A stretch of 64,000 nucleotides of DNA from Nocardia brasiliensis (GCF_011801125.1 NZ_CP046171.1:3968001-4032000); one strand, 5' to 3'; positions 17,844 to 26,680 are shown, counted from the stretch's first letter. Made by a program: numbers and translations. The notes: generated by a model from the letters alone, not told the origin.

Positions 17844-18144
17844 CGGTGGATCGTATGGGAGACCACGTCACTGCGCTCGAGGCGTACAGGCGTTGCGGCG
17901 CAACGTATATGCCGCTTGCTAATTGTCAGATCCGAACGATGCCGCAAGCTCAACAACTCTGCGCCGGGACCTGCTGTACGCCCACAAGGGGCATAATCCG
18001 CGCTCGCCTGCTCGACGCCTAGTCCGAGCAATCCTGGCTGTGAACGCGATAATCGCTTGAACCGCAGAGTATTACGAGGTTCGTCGCCGAGCAGGCTCGC
18101 GCCGATGACGGCGTCGGGATCGAGCGGGGCCGCCCGCGGCAGGT
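17844..18144. other. Intergenic region without recognisable gene
   Basis: About 300 bp between two minus-strand genes. It contains the short palindrome GTTGCGGCGCAAC near 17892, which could be an operator for the P-loop gene. Nothing protein-like was found. Confidence 0.4.
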
Positions 18145-18744
18145 TCAGCGTGCGCGGTCGAAGACCAAGGCCATCTCACCCGATTCGCCGCTCTCCTGGT
18201 GAGTGAGCGTCCACTTCGAACCAGGCAGGCCGTCGTCGAACAACCGCTGTCCGCCCCCGGCGATCTCGGGGGTGATCATGAGGTATAGCCGGTCGATCAG
18301 GTCCGCGGCGAGCAGTGCCTTGACCACGGTCGGGCTGGTGTTGACGAGTATCTCGCCCTCGCCGGTCGTTCGGAGGTCGGTGATGACGTCGGCGGCCGGC
18401 GCGTCGACCACACGGGCGCGTTCCCACGGCGCTTCGGCCAAGGTGCTCGACAGGATCACCTTGTCGGTATCCACCAGCCACTTCGCGTACCCACGTTCGC
18501 GCGGATCGGCGTTTTCGTCTGTGGCGACTGTCGGCCAATATCCCAGGAATCCTTCGGCGCTGTTGCGGCCGAGTACCGCGATCGTCGCGTTCTCCCAGAT
18601 GCGAGTGAGGTAGTTGCGCGCGACCTCGGTGCTGGCGTATGGGACGATCGCGCTGAGATCGCCGGGTCCGCCGGGTCCGTTGTAGCGCCCGTCGAGGGTG
18701 AGGCTGATGTTCGCGGTGACCCTGCGTGTGGTCGAGTTCGTCAT
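18145..18744 (-). CDS. Dihydrofolate reductase family protein (RibD C-terminal type)
   Basis: A 199-aa protein with the RibD_C/DHFR-like fold: VTANISLTLDGRYNGPGG at the start, AVLGRNSAEGF, GEILVNTSPTVVKALLAADLIDRLYLMITP and GGGQRLFDDGL are typical of the actinobacterial dihydrofolate reductase family, which bind NADPH. The true substrate is unknown and is unlikely to be folate. ATG 18744 overlaps the upstream ArsR-SRPBCC stop as ATGA, so the two genes are co-translated. The longer upstream frame is a shadow of that gene. Confidence 0.88.
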   Translation of the reverse strand: MTNSTTRRVTANISLTLDGRYNGPGGPGDLSAIVPYASTEVARNYLTRIWENATIAVLGRNSAEGFLGYWPTVATDENADPRERGYAKWLVDTDKVILSSTLAEAPWERARVVDAPAADVITDLRTTGEGEILVNTSPTVVKALLAADLIDRLYLMITPEIAGGGQRLFDDGLPGSKWTLTHQESGESGEMALVFDRAR

Positions 18745-19556
18745 GGCTGTACTTCCTTCTTCTTGTTGGTGATGACGTTGGCGAGATTGTCGAGTACCTG
18801 GCCCCAACCGGTTTCGATCCCGGCGATGTAAGAAACGGCCTCCACCGTCGTTTCAGCAATGCTCAGATCAAGATGCAGGAGGGTGCCCTCCGGGACGGCC
18901 GTGAGCCTCAGGTCGTAGTTGCTGGTGAACGCGACCGCCCCTGCCTCGTCGAGCACCGAGAGGTCGAAGACGAGCTGCTCCGGTTCGCTCGCGGCCTGGA
19001 CTGATCCCACAGAGCGATACCGCCGCCCCTCGGGATCGAGGTAGTCCAGAACGGCGCGACCGCCCGGCTTCGCCTCAACGACGCAGTCGGTGACCTTCAA
19101 TGAAGCCGGGGCCCACCAGGATTGGAGCAGACTCGGATCGGTCCAGTACTGCCATGCGAGCTCCTGGGGCGCGGCGAGTATGCGCTCGAAGGAGAAGGCG
19201 CGCCCGTCCGCCCACCTATCCCGGTCCGCGACCGCGGTCTCGACTTCGATGGCGGTGCGATAGCGCGCGAGCACATCCCGCTCGTCGGCGTGCGCCGCGA
19301 TGGTCTCGTTCAGTGACCGCAGGCGACGTTCGAGGTTCTGTAGCGGCGCGGCTTCTATTGCGTACACGCGACGCTGCCCGAGTGGGAAGACCGTGACGAG
19401 GCCGGCTCGAGCCAGGGTCTGTAGGTGCTTAGTGGTCTGCGGCTGCCGGAGTCCGGTCAGTTCGGCAAGTTCACCGACAGATCGGGGCCGCACGGCAAGA
19501 AGTTCGACCATGCGCCACCGGGCGCCGTCTCCCAGTGCTGATGCGATCTCATCCAC
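18741..19556 (-). CDS. ArsR-type regulator fused to SRPBCC (AHSA1-like) domain
   Basis: A 271-aa two-domain protein. Residues about 1-85 form an ArsR winged helix (MDEIASALGDGARWRMVELL, then LRQPQTTKHLQTLARAGLV), followed by a short linker helix. Residues about 115-265 form an AHSA1/SRPBCC ligand pocket (FSFERILAAPQELAWQYWTD, GGRAVLDYLDPEGR). The SRPBCC pocket may bind the effector for the HTH. GTG 19556 is the only early start. It is the first gene of an operon with the RibD-type gene and has two palindromes directly upstream, suggesting autoregulation. Confidence 0.9.
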   Translation of the reverse strand: MDEIASALGDGARWRMVELLAVRPRSVGELAELTGLRQPQTTKHLQTLARAGLVTVFPLGQRRVYAIEAAPLQNLERRLRSLNETIAAHADERDVLARYRTAIEVETAVADRDRWADGRAFSFERILAAPQELAWQYWTDPSLLQSWWAPASLKVTDCVVEAKPGGRAVLDYLDPEGRRYRSVGSVQAASEPEQLVFDLSVLDEAGAVAFTSNYDLRLTAVPEGTLLHLDLSIAETTVEAVSYIAGIETGWGQVLDNLANVITNKKKEVQP

Positions 19557-19560
19557 GACT

Positions 19561-19601
19561 CAAAGTATTCACTTTGTAGAATATTCTTGTCAAGGAATAT
19601 T
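19561..19601. promoter_or_regulatory. Two palindromes upstream of the ArsR-SRPBCC gene
   Basis: CAAAGT-ATTC-ACTTTG (19561-19576) and AATATTC-TTGTCAAG-GAATATT (19580-19601) are two perfect inverted repeats in an AT-rich patch 5 bp before the GTG start. This fits a promoter covered by operator sites for the ArsR domain. Confidence 0.65.
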
Positions 19602-19693
19602 TGCGTTCTCCTCGACGCCGCCGCGGCGGCAGATCCCGGCTTCTATCGCGTAATCGACCCCGCCGGAACCCGAAACACCGATGCGCTCGCGTT

Positions 19694-19996
19694 TCAGGTG
19701 CGGCGGACGCCGGTGACGTCGGCGGGTGGGAACCGGCCGGTCACGCAGGTGCCGCTCATCTGGTCGCCCGTGGTGGTCATTTCGAAGGTCAGGCCGAGGC
19801 GCATCAGGCTCCGGGTGAGGGTTTGCCGCCAGCGCAGCGAGGTGCCGTCGAGCGTGATGTCCTCGAGCGCCATCTTCTTGCCTTTGCCGCGCGCGGTTCC
19901 GGTGAGAACTCCGTTGTCCAGCTGGAGTTCCAGGACGACGGGGATGTCGCCGAGCGGGGTGGCGACGGTCAGATCCCAGATCCCTGCTACCGACAT
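19694..19996 (-). CDS. Hypothetical protein
   Basis: A 100-aa protein starting MSVAGIWDLTVATPLGDIPV, with alternating hydrophobic strands (VVLELQLDNGVLTGTARGKG, SLRWRQTLTR) that suggest a small beta-barrel or sandwich fold. ATG 19996 has AAGGATGAG just upstream and is preferred over the start at 20026. It is cytosolic, with no signal or transmembrane segment. I do not recognise the family. It may be cotranscribed with the DUF418 gene whose stop lies 54 bp upstream. Confidence 0.65.
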   Translation of the reverse strand: MSVAGIWDLTVATPLGDIPVVLELQLDNGVLTGTARGKGKKMALEDITLDGTSLRWRQTLTRSLMRLGLTFEMTTTGDQMSGTCVTGRFPPADVTGVRRT

Positions 19997-20050
19997 GCTG
20001 CGCTCATCCTTCCGGTGGTCCGGCACCGCCCCACGGTATCGGCTGAATGA

Positions 20051-21313
20051 TCATGGCCGCCAGTGGCTTCCGGTGTCGTCGGAAGGTCGCGTGAGTCGTT
20101 CCTGATGTGCCGGAAGGGTTTCCGGGGCGCGCCGCCAGGCGGGAATCGACAGATAGGTGACCGCCCGGAGCAACCATTCGACCGGACCGTAGCGGTGACC
20201 GCGCAACCACCAGTCACTTGCCACCACCTGCACGGCGTAGGTGAGCAGGCCGATGCCGAGGACACCGGCGGGCGGCACCGTGTCGACCAGCCCGAACCCG
20301 TAACCGGTGTAGACGACCATCAACACGACGGACTGGAAGATGTAGTTCGAGGCCGCCATGCGTCCGGCCGGTGCGAGCCATCGCAGCATCGGCGCGGTGC
20401 GCGCCGACTGGGTGAGGCAGATGATGCCCGCGACGTAGGCGAAGGTCATCAGCGGATTGACGAGTTCTTGCAGCCCGGCCCAGTAGAACCCGGGGTCGAA
20501 CCAGTTCTGTCCGGCGCCGAAGTTCACCACCGTGATCGGCAACCCGATCGCTAGGCCGCCGATCAACACCCGAGGCGCCCAACGCCGCAAGACGTCTCGA
20601 TTCTCGAACAGTTGCCGTTTGCCCGCCGCCATACCGATCAAGAACATGCCGAGACTGGTCACGCCCTGGGTGAACCAGATCAGCACGAGGAAGACCGGCG
20701 CGGTCCCCGTCTGGATGGCGAAGGTGTCGGCGAACGATCCCGAGTATCCGTCGTGCATTCGCCGCAGGTCGAAGAAGACGCCGAGCTCCGAGAGGTCATC
20801 ACCGCCACTGCCGGGAATGAACATCCACCCGCACCACACGATGTAGAGCACGACGCCGGTGATCACCGCCGTGCGCGGCCGCAGTTTCTTCAACGTGATC
20901 AGGACCAGGCACAGCATCGCGTACAGGGTGAGGATGTCGCCGATCCACAGCAGGAACACGTGCGCGAGACCGACGGTCAGCAGGGCCGCACAGCGCCGCA
21001 GCAGTCGCGCGTTCGCCGACACCCCGGCCCGCTGCGCCGCGGCGATCTGCAACGTGAACGAATAGCCGAACAGGAACGCGAACAGCAGGTAGAACCGGCC
21101 GACGAAGAAGGCGTCGACGAATCCGCCGACCACATGGTCGATCGGTCCGTCCCAGTGCGGTCGCAACTGGTCGTCCGGTCCGCTGAACGACCACAGCGTG
21201 GTCGCGACAATCGCGTTGGTGATCAGGATGCCGAACAGCGCGAAGCCTCGCAGAATATCGACTTCGGCGATCCGGCGACCCGAGATCCCGTCAGGGACAA
21301 CCGATTCGGACAT
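20051..21313 (-). CDS. DUF418 domain-containing membrane protein
   Basis: A 420-aa integral membrane protein of the DUF418 family: the N-terminus RIAEVDILRGFALFGILITN and the C-terminal block with YIFQSVVLMVVYTGYGFGL and the GPVEWLLRAVTY signature are characteristic. About ten hydrophobic segments are visible. Relatives are often annotated as putative YeiB-like or heparan acetyltransferase-related proteins, but no reaction is established. ATG 21313 is chosen because the DUF418 start follows closely; the longer frame adds an unrelated stretch. Confidence 0.9.
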   Translation of the reverse strand: MSESVVPDGISGRRIAEVDILRGFALFGILITNAIVATTLWSFSGPDDQLRPHWDGPIDHVVGGFVDAFFVGRFYLLFAFLFGYSFTLQIAAAQRAGVSANARLLRRCAALLTVGLAHVFLLWIGDILTLYAMLCLVLITLKKLRPRTAVITGVVLYIVWCGWMFIPGSGGDDLSELGVFFDLRRMHDGYSGSFADTFAIQTGTAPVFLVLIWFTQGVTSLGMFLIGMAAGKRQLFENRDVLRRWAPRVLIGGLAIGLPITVVNFGAGQNWFDPGFYWAGLQELVNPLMTFAYVAGIICLTQSARTAPMLRWLAPAGRMAASNYIFQSVVLMVVYTGYGFGLVDTVPPAGVLGIGLLTYAVQVVASDWWLRGHRYGPVEWLLRAVTYLSIPAWRRAPETLPAHQERLTRPSDDTGSHWRP

Positions 21314-21430
21314 GGGATGAAAGTAGGCGTCCGCGCCGATCCGCCGCATCGGCCATCGGACTGACCCCGATACTGAAACGGACATATCGCAACCGCGACC
21401 TGCGGGGTATTGACAACCACCGTCGGTCGG

Positions 21431-22177
21431 TCACACCAGGTCGCCGACCTCCAGATAGATCTGGCGTCGCACCGCGATCTCGGCCAGGAATCCTTGCGCG
21501 CCATCGCGGAACGCCGCGACGGTCAGCTCGCCGGCCCGCAACCGTGGCCCGGTGAAGTCGCGCTGCCCGAGCAGGATCGGCTGGGCCCGTTCGAAACCGC
21601 GCCGCGCGACGTGGTCCGGCAGCGCGCCGCCGAGCAGGTCGGTCACGGAGCCGGGCACCAGCTCGGCCGAGACGATCTGATCGAAGCTGGGCCGCCGGAC
21701 GATCCGGTGCGCAAGATACAGCCGATCCGGCCGGCCGAAACACAGGTGGGTCGGGGTGCCGCAGTCGCCGTCGCGATCGAGTTCCGCGAAATGCAGGACC
21801 CGGCTGACGGTGGCCCGCACCTGCTCGGCGATCACGAGGCCGCCACGTTCGCGTCGTCCCCGGATCAGCGCGCCGTGGAAGGAGCGCCGTGGGCCGGGGC
21901 GTTGCGGGTCGAGTTCGGCGATCGGCAGGTCCCCGGGGTCGAAGGTATGGATATCGGTGTATCCCACGCGCCGGTCCGCCCCGATGGCCCGGCGGCCACG
22001 CTCGTCGAATTCGACGGCGAGCAGCACCTGATAGTTGTGCGGCACATCGAACGTGGGCCGGTAGGACAGGTAGCAGTCGAGTCCGGTACCGAAAACCACC
22101 ATGCTGTGCATGCCTGCGCCGCCTGCCATTTCGGGCCGATGGTGTGCCCCCGGCCTGCGCAGGTGCGCGACGTTCAC
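21431..22177 (-). CDS. Hypothetical protein
   Basis: A 248-aa soluble protein that I do not recognise. The middle holds VGYTDIHTFDPGDLPIAELD and a LCFGRPDRLYLAHRIV segment. Composition is typical for the genome, so it is likely a real gene. GTG 22177 overlaps the stop of a 20-codon upstream frame (GTGA); internal ATGs at 22132, 22111 and 22102 are alternatives and would give a better MVVFGTGLDCYLSY start. No neighbours point to a role. Confidence 0.6.
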   Translation of the reverse strand: MNVAHLRRPGAHHRPEMAGGAGMHSMVVFGTGLDCYLSYRPTFDVPHNYQVLLAVEFDERGRRAIGADRRVGYTDIHTFDPGDLPIAELDPQRPGPRRSFHGALIRGRRERGGLVIAEQVRATVSRVLHFAELDRDGDCGTPTHLCFGRPDRLYLAHRIVRRPSFDQIVSAELVPGSVTDLLGGALPDHVARRGFERAQPILLGQRDFTGPRLRAGELTVAAFRDGAQGFLAEIAVRRQIYLEVGDLV

Positions 22178-22236
22178 GACCTCGCTCCGCTCGTACGCCG
22201 GTGCGGCTCGGCCGTGTCGTAGGTTCGCTCATACAT
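22174..22236 (-). CDS. Possible 20-aa leader peptide
   Basis: ATG 22236 has a strong AAAGGAG at good spacing and reads MYERTYDTAEPHRRTSGARS before TGA 22176-22174, which overlaps the GTG start of the next gene (GTGA). It could be a translational coupling leader. Its 3' half coincides with GAGCGGAGCGAGG, a word type also seen at the nuoG/nuoH spacer. The peptide itself may be incidental. Confidence 0.35.
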   Translation of the reverse strand: MYERTYDTAEPHRRTSGARS

Positions 22237-22362
22237 CTCGAGCTCCTTTCTAGCCACTCACAGAGTGACCAGAACGGCGCCGGATGCCACGAGTGCCCGG
22301 CTACTCGAATCCGGCCGGACCGCCTACTCGCGCGTCGCGCGTGTGCTGCGCGATGCCCGTGA

Positions 22363-22974
22363 TCAGGGGTCGAGCCGCACCGGCCGTGGCCGTGACAGCC
22401 CCGACAGATCGAGCACGCCCTGCCGGACCGCGGCGACGCTGAGCACTTCCATCGTCGAGATCACGATCACCAGCAGGCCTATCACCAGTGCGAGCACGTC
22501 CAGTGAATCGAACGGCAGCACCCCGACGACGATGCCGAGCACGACGGTGCCCAGACCGAACACCTCCTGCCTGCCGCTGCCGTGCAACTCCGGGGACCAC
22601 ACCGCGACCGTCGCGTGGCAGATGCCGCGCACCGACCAGCCCAGCCCGACCCAGAACGAGAGCAGCAGGGGCGAGTTGCCGCCGCTGAAACACAGCACAG
22701 CGAGCAACGTCGAGGTCAGACCGCTGACGAAGATCAGCACGCGCAGGGCGGGCGCCACCCGCGCGCTGAACGCGATGATCACCTGCAACGCGGCATTGAC
22801 CAGCAAATACGCACCGAGCAGCAGTTCCGCGGTCGGCAACGTCTTGTGTGGCCATACGGCTATGACCACACCCAAAATCATCGAACAGGCACCGGACACA
22901 AGGATCGCGTACCGGGCTGTCCCGGCCAATGGGTCCGCACGCCCTTGGAGCTCGCCTTCGGGCATAGCCCCCAT
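22363..22974 (-). CDS. HdeD family membrane protein (DUF308)
   Basis: A 203-aa protein with about six hydrophobic segments in pairs (YAILVSGACSMILGVVIAVWP, ELLLGAYLLVNAALQVIIAF and so on), the layout of HdeD/DUF308 proteins, which are associated with acid stress in enteric bacteria; no such role is shown in actinobacteria. ATG 22974 is the longest start; ATG 22965 preceded by GGGGG is an alternative. It lies between two unrelated minus-strand genes. Confidence 0.85.
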   Translation of the reverse strand: MGAMPEGELQGRADPLAGTARYAILVSGACSMILGVVIAVWPHKTLPTAELLLGAYLLVNAALQVIIAFSARVAPALRVLIFVSGLTSTLLAVLCFSGGNSPLLLSFWVGLGWSVRGICHATVAVWSPELHGSGRQEVFGLGTVVLGIVVGVLPFDSLDVLALVIGLLVIVISTMEVLSVAAVRQGVLDLSGLSRPRPVRLDP

Positions 22975-23056
22975 AATATGGGCGTTCGCCTAAGTTAGCC
23001 GCGTGTTTGCTTTCACTCGGTGCGGCGGGCAGGCATGGACGAACAGAATTTGCCGA

Positions 23057-23674
23057 CTAGCCCACCCCGGGCCGCGTCGACAGCGCAACGCTGCGCACCC
23101 GCACCCCGTCCGCGAGCTGCCACGGCACGCTCACCTGTCCCGCGGTCGACACCGCCTCCGGCCGCAGCACGCGATGCACCCGGACCACGTCCCCGATATC
23201 GGTATGACCGTCACCGTCGACCGCCGGTGCGGGCGCGGGCAGCACGAGCTCGACGGGCGTGACACGGATCGACGGATCCGGCTTGCCGCTGTCGTGCTGG
23301 GCCTGCGGCTCGGCGGTTCCCGCCACCAGCGCCGCGATCTGCGCCTGCACCACCGGGTCGCGGGTGCCGTCGTAGAGCCAGCGCTGACCGAGCACACCGT
23401 GCATCGACGTGCCGACGAGTGCTTCCTCGGCGTCGTCGAGCGGTGCGCCACGGTAGGCGAACGGCACCAGGTACCCGACCGGCTCCACGCCCGCGCCGTC
23501 CACGATCACCAGGAACTCGATGCCGACCGCCCCCGCGGGATCGTCGAGTCGGAAGCCTCCGGCCCGCCGCAACACCGGCCGCCCCGTGCCCCGATACCAC
23601 GGGCGGGTCGGCAGCCAGGTGGTCAGTAGTTCCAGCTTCGTCGGCACCATCGTCGTCTGGTGGATGACAGCCAT
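23057..23674 (-). CDS. Maltokinase N-terminal cap-like domain protein
   Basis: A 205-aa protein opening MAVIHQTTMVPTKLELLTTW and containing AGGFRLDDPAGAVGIEF and YRGAPLDDAEEALVGTSMHG, a pattern known from stand-alone relatives of the N-terminal cap of mycobacterial maltokinase (Mak_N_cap, CG0192-type proteins). The kinase domain is absent, so it is not a kinase by itself. ATG 23674 has AAGGAGGA just upstream; the longer frame lacks family similarity. Function unknown. Confidence 0.78.
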   Translation of the reverse strand: MAVIHQTTMVPTKLELLTTWLPTRPWYRGTGRPVLRRAGGFRLDDPAGAVGIEFLVIVDGAGVEPVGYLVPFAYRGAPLDDAEEALVGTSMHGVLGQRWLYDGTRDPVVQAQIAALVAGTAEPQAQHDSGKPDPSIRVTPVELVLPAPAPAVDGDGHTDIGDVVRVHRVLRPEAVSTAGQVSVPWQLADGVRVRSVALSTRPGVG

Positions 23675-23782
23675 CCGCGCGTCCTCCTTCGCCCGCCCCG
23701 CTCGACTGCCGGACGTTCGGCTCGAGCATAAGCGACCGAAAACGCCCACGGCTGTGGGCAATCCGAGTGTGTCCGGGCGATC

Positions 23783-24180
23783 ATGCCGCTCGGCACACCG
23801 GCCATCTGGTGGTTGGCGTTCCCGGTGCTGGGGTGGGCGATCTGGCAGTCGGCGACCGGCGGGACTGGCGCTACCTCGCCGTACTCACCGCGTACGGCGC
23901 CGCGTGGCTGCCGTGGTTCGCCACCCTGGACCGGCAGATGTACTACTTCTACGCCAGCGCGATGGCGCCGTTCCTCGTCATGCCGCTGGCCCTGACGCTC
24001 GGTCAAATGCTCGGTCGCGCCGCGCAATCCAGAGAACGCCGCGGCACCGGGTTGCGCGCGGTCTGTCTGTATCTGGGCTTGGTGGTGGCCGACTTCATCT
24101 GCCTGCACCCGATTCTGACCGGGCTGCCGATTACCGCCGCCAGCTGGCAAGACCATCTCTGGTTGCCGAGCCGGCGCTGA
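23783..24180 (+). pseudogene. Remnant of protein O-mannosyltransferase (PMT), C-terminal fragment with frameshift
   Basis: One frame from 23783 reads LGTPAIWWLAFPVLGWAIWQ, the C-terminal membrane domain of actinobacterial Pmt enzymes, which mannosylate exported proteins. Near 23855 that reading ends, and the continuation DWRYLAVLTAYGAAWLPWFA, then LDRQMYYFYASAMAPFLVM, lies in another frame that runs to 24180. The catalytic N-terminal ~350 residues are missing. So this is a 5'-truncated and frameshifted relic; a functional copy may exist elsewhere. Confidence is limited by possible sequence error at the shift. Confidence 0.8.
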
Positions 24181-24213
24181 CCACGTCCGTGTCCCCCGGT
24201 ACCGAACATACGC

Positions 24214-24648
24214 TCAGTCCAGACAGAACTCGTTGCCTTCGACGTCCTGCATCGTCAGACACGACTCGTTCTCCTCGTCGGCCTCCAGCAGCCGCACCCG
24301 GACCGCGCCGAGCGGAATCAGCCGGGCGCATTCGGCTTCCAGCGCGGCCACGCGTTCGGCGCCGACAAGACCGGTCCCGACCCGAACATCGAGGTGCACC
24401 CGGTTCTTCACCACCTTGCCTTCCGGCACGCGCTGGAAGTACAGACGGGGGCCGACACCCGTGGGATCCTTCGCCGCGAACCAGGCATTCCGTTGCTCCG
24501 GTGGCAGCGTGCCGTTGTACTCGTCCCAGCTGGCGAACCCGTCCGGCGGTGGCGGCGCGACATACCCCAGTACCTCGCACCAGAAGCGCGCGACACGTTC
24601 GGGATCCGCGCAGTCGAAGGTGACCTGGACCTGTCTCACCGATGTCAT
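24214..24648 (-). CDS. VOC family protein (glyoxalase-like)
   Basis: A 144-aa vicinal oxygen chelate protein: VQVTFDCADPERVARFWCEVLGY opens the first betaalphabetabetabeta module, LYFQRVPEGKVVKNRVHLDV carries the usual metal or substrate region, and MQDVEGNEFCLD closes it. Members bind small molecules or metals, and many are uncharacterised. ATG 24648 has no obvious ribosome site. A second family member at 43285 and a tail relic at 54581 suggest several related genes in this genome. Confidence 0.9.
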   Translation of the reverse strand: MTSVRQVQVTFDCADPERVARFWCEVLGYVAPPPPDGFASWDEYNGTLPPEQRNAWFAAKDPTGVGPRLYFQRVPEGKVVKNRVHLDVRVGTGLVGAERVAALEAECARLIPLGAVRVRLLEADEENESCLTMQDVEGNEFCLD

Positions 24649-24809
24649 GGGATCACTTTAGGGGCGCGGGCCGCCATCACGCACATCCTTTACGCACCGA
24701 ACGCCCCTTGTCCCACAAGGAAACTGATCCGATAGGCCCGCGCATGCGGACCATTGGCGACTCGCGCATCGACGCCTCCGTCGAGCGTGAAATAACGGCG
24801 CGTCGAATT

Positions 24810-24886
24810 GGTCGATTGATCAGGAGGAAATGGTGGCGGCAGCCTCTCGGACGATGCCGCCACCATTTCCTCCTGATCGGCCGACC
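24810..24886. repeat. Stem-loop repeat family, copy E (best preserved)
   Basis: The arms are 30 bp, with 22 bp perfectly paired (24818-24839 and 24857-24878; GATCAGGAGGAAATGGTGGC start) and outer GGTCG/CGACC borders. The 17-nt loop is CAGCCTCTCGGACGATG. It lies in the divergent gap between the VOC and amidase genes, so it is not simply a terminator. Same arm subtype as B and C. Confidence 0.9.
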
Positions 24887-25092
24887 ACTTTCACCCAGCA
24901 CCCAATTCGCTGAGATATCTCTCTTATTGTGCCGAGCGGGAATTCGTGGCTTCCAGGGCGTCGTTAGGCTGCGGGTAGCGCCTTGACCTGCGGGTTGTCA
25001 AAGTTGTACGGCCGCAGCGACGTACGAAGTTCGTGACGGCGGCCGTCGTGCGTGGAATGGGACATCGACGCGACATCGGTATGGTCGCGTTC

Positions 25093-26559
25093 ATGGAGCG
25101 AAGTTTTCATTCGGCCGAACAACTTTTGACTGCACTGCGCGCGGGTGAGGTGACCTCGGTAGAGCTGACCGACGAGGCGATTACCCGGATCGAACGCGAA
25201 GACAAAACAATCAACGCGATCTGCGTGCCCGATTTCGACCGGGCCCGCGCGGCCGCGCGCCGCGCCGACGAGGCGCGGGCACGCGGCGAGTATCGACCAC
25301 TGCTCGGTCTCCCGATAACGGTGAAGGAGTGCTACAACATCGCGGGACTGCCCACCACCTGGGGCGTGCCGGAGCATCGCGACTACGTGCCCGACGAGGA
25401 CGCGCTGTCGGTGTCGCGGGTCGAGGCGGCGGGCGCGGTCGTGCTCGGAAAGACCAACGTGCCGTTCATGTTGAACGACATCCAGAGCTTCAACGACATC
25501 TACGGCACCACCAACAACCCGTGGGATCTCACTCGCACGCCGGGCGGTTCGTCCGGCGGGTCGGCGGCGGCGTTGGCGGCCGGATTCGGCGCGCTCTCCC
25601 TCGGCTCCGATATCGCCGGTTCACTGCGCACGCCCGCGCACTTCTGCGGCATCTTCGCGCACAAACCGACGCTCGGGCTGGTGGCGACCCGCGGCATGGT
25701 CCCGCCCGGCGTGCCCGCGCTGCCCGCCGATCGCGATCTCGCGGTGCTCGGCCCGATGGCGCGCACCGCCCGCGACCTCACCCTGCTGCTCGACATCATG
25801 GCCGGGCCCGATCCGCTCACCCAGGGCATCAGCTACCAGCTGGCGCTGCCGCCGACCCGCCATGAGCGCCTGGCCGACTTCCGCGTCCTGGTGCTCGACG
25901 AACATCCCGTGGTGCCGACCGGGTCCGCGGTGCGAGCCGCGCTGAACCGCGTCGCCGACGCGCTGACCGCCGCGGGGGCGCACGTGGCCCGGCACAGTCC
26001 CCTGCTGCCCGACCTCGCCGAATCCGCGACCATCTACACCCAGCTGATGGTCTCCGATGTCGCCGCCCGATATCCCGCGGACAGGTTCGAAGCGATGCGC
26101 GCCACCGCGGCCGCGCTCGACGCGCAGGACGACAGCTTTCAAGCCGTCTGGCTGCGCAGCGCGATCCTCGACCATCGCGGCTGGGTCGAGGCGAACAGCC
26201 GACGCGAACTACACCGTCAAGGGTGGCGAAACCTGTTCGCCGAGTTCGACATCGTCGTGTGCCCGATCACCCCGACCCCCGCGTTCCCGCACGACCACAC
26301 CGAACTCGACGAGCGCCGCATCACCATCGACGGCACCGACCACTCCTTCAGCGACCAGTTCGCCTGGGTCGGCGTGGCCACCATGCCCGGCCTGCCCGCC
26401 ACCGCCATCCCCGCGGATCACACCCCCGACGGCCTGCCGGTCGGCGTGCAACTCATCGGCCCGATGTTCGAGGACCGCACCCCGCTACGCCTGGCCGAAC
26501 TGCTCGAGCAGGAACTCGGCGGCTTCCGCGTCCCGCCGGGGCTGCAGCTGAACGGATAA
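25093..26559 (+). CDS. Amidase (amidase signature family)
   Basis: A 488-aa hydrolase of the amidase signature family that should hydrolyse a C-N bond. The Ser-cisSer-Lys triad is visible: Lys78 in PITVKECYN, Ser153/154 in TPGGSSGGSAAA and Ser177 in GSDIAGSLRTPAHFCG. Length is normal. ATG 25093 fits the family N-terminus (FHSAEQLLTALRAGEVTSVE); ATG 25081 and 25033 are alternatives, and none has a good ribosome site. The substrate is not predictable. A hairpin at 26681 follows. Confidence 0.93.
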   Translation: MERSFHSAEQLLTALRAGEVTSVELTDEAITRIEREDKTINAICVPDFDRARAAARRADEARARGEYRPLLGLPITVKECYNIAGLPTTWGVPEHRDYVPDEDALSVSRVEAAGAVVLGKTNVPFMLNDIQSFNDIYGTTNNPWDLTRTPGGSSGGSAAALAAGFGALSLGSDIAGSLRTPAHFCGIFAHKPTLGLVATRGMVPPGVPALPADRDLAVLGPMARTARDLTLLLDIMAGPDPLTQGISYQLALPPTRHERLADFRVLVLDEHPVVPTGSAVRAALNRVADALTAAGAHVARHSPLLPDLAESATIYTQLMVSDVAARYPADRFEAMRATAAALDAQDDSFQAVWLRSAILDHRGWVEANSRRELHRQGWRNLFAEFDIVVCPITPTPAFPHDHTELDERRITIDGTDHSFSDQFAWVGVATMPGLPATAIPADHTPDGLPVGVQLIGPMFEDRTPLRLAELLEQELGGFRVPPGLQLNG

Positions 26560-26680
26560 GCGGCTTCGGGCTGGGCGCGAGTCTTGGCCGATCTCGCCAT
26601 CGAGACCACCGACGAAATCCAACTGCGTCGCTGGATCGACGAGGTCGTCCCGGACACCCGACACTGCGCGGCTGAACGCT

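Noticed and set aside
17825..18031. 68-aa minus-strand frame upstream of the P-loop gene
   Set aside because: Composition is odd and its start region overlaps the promoter; no support.
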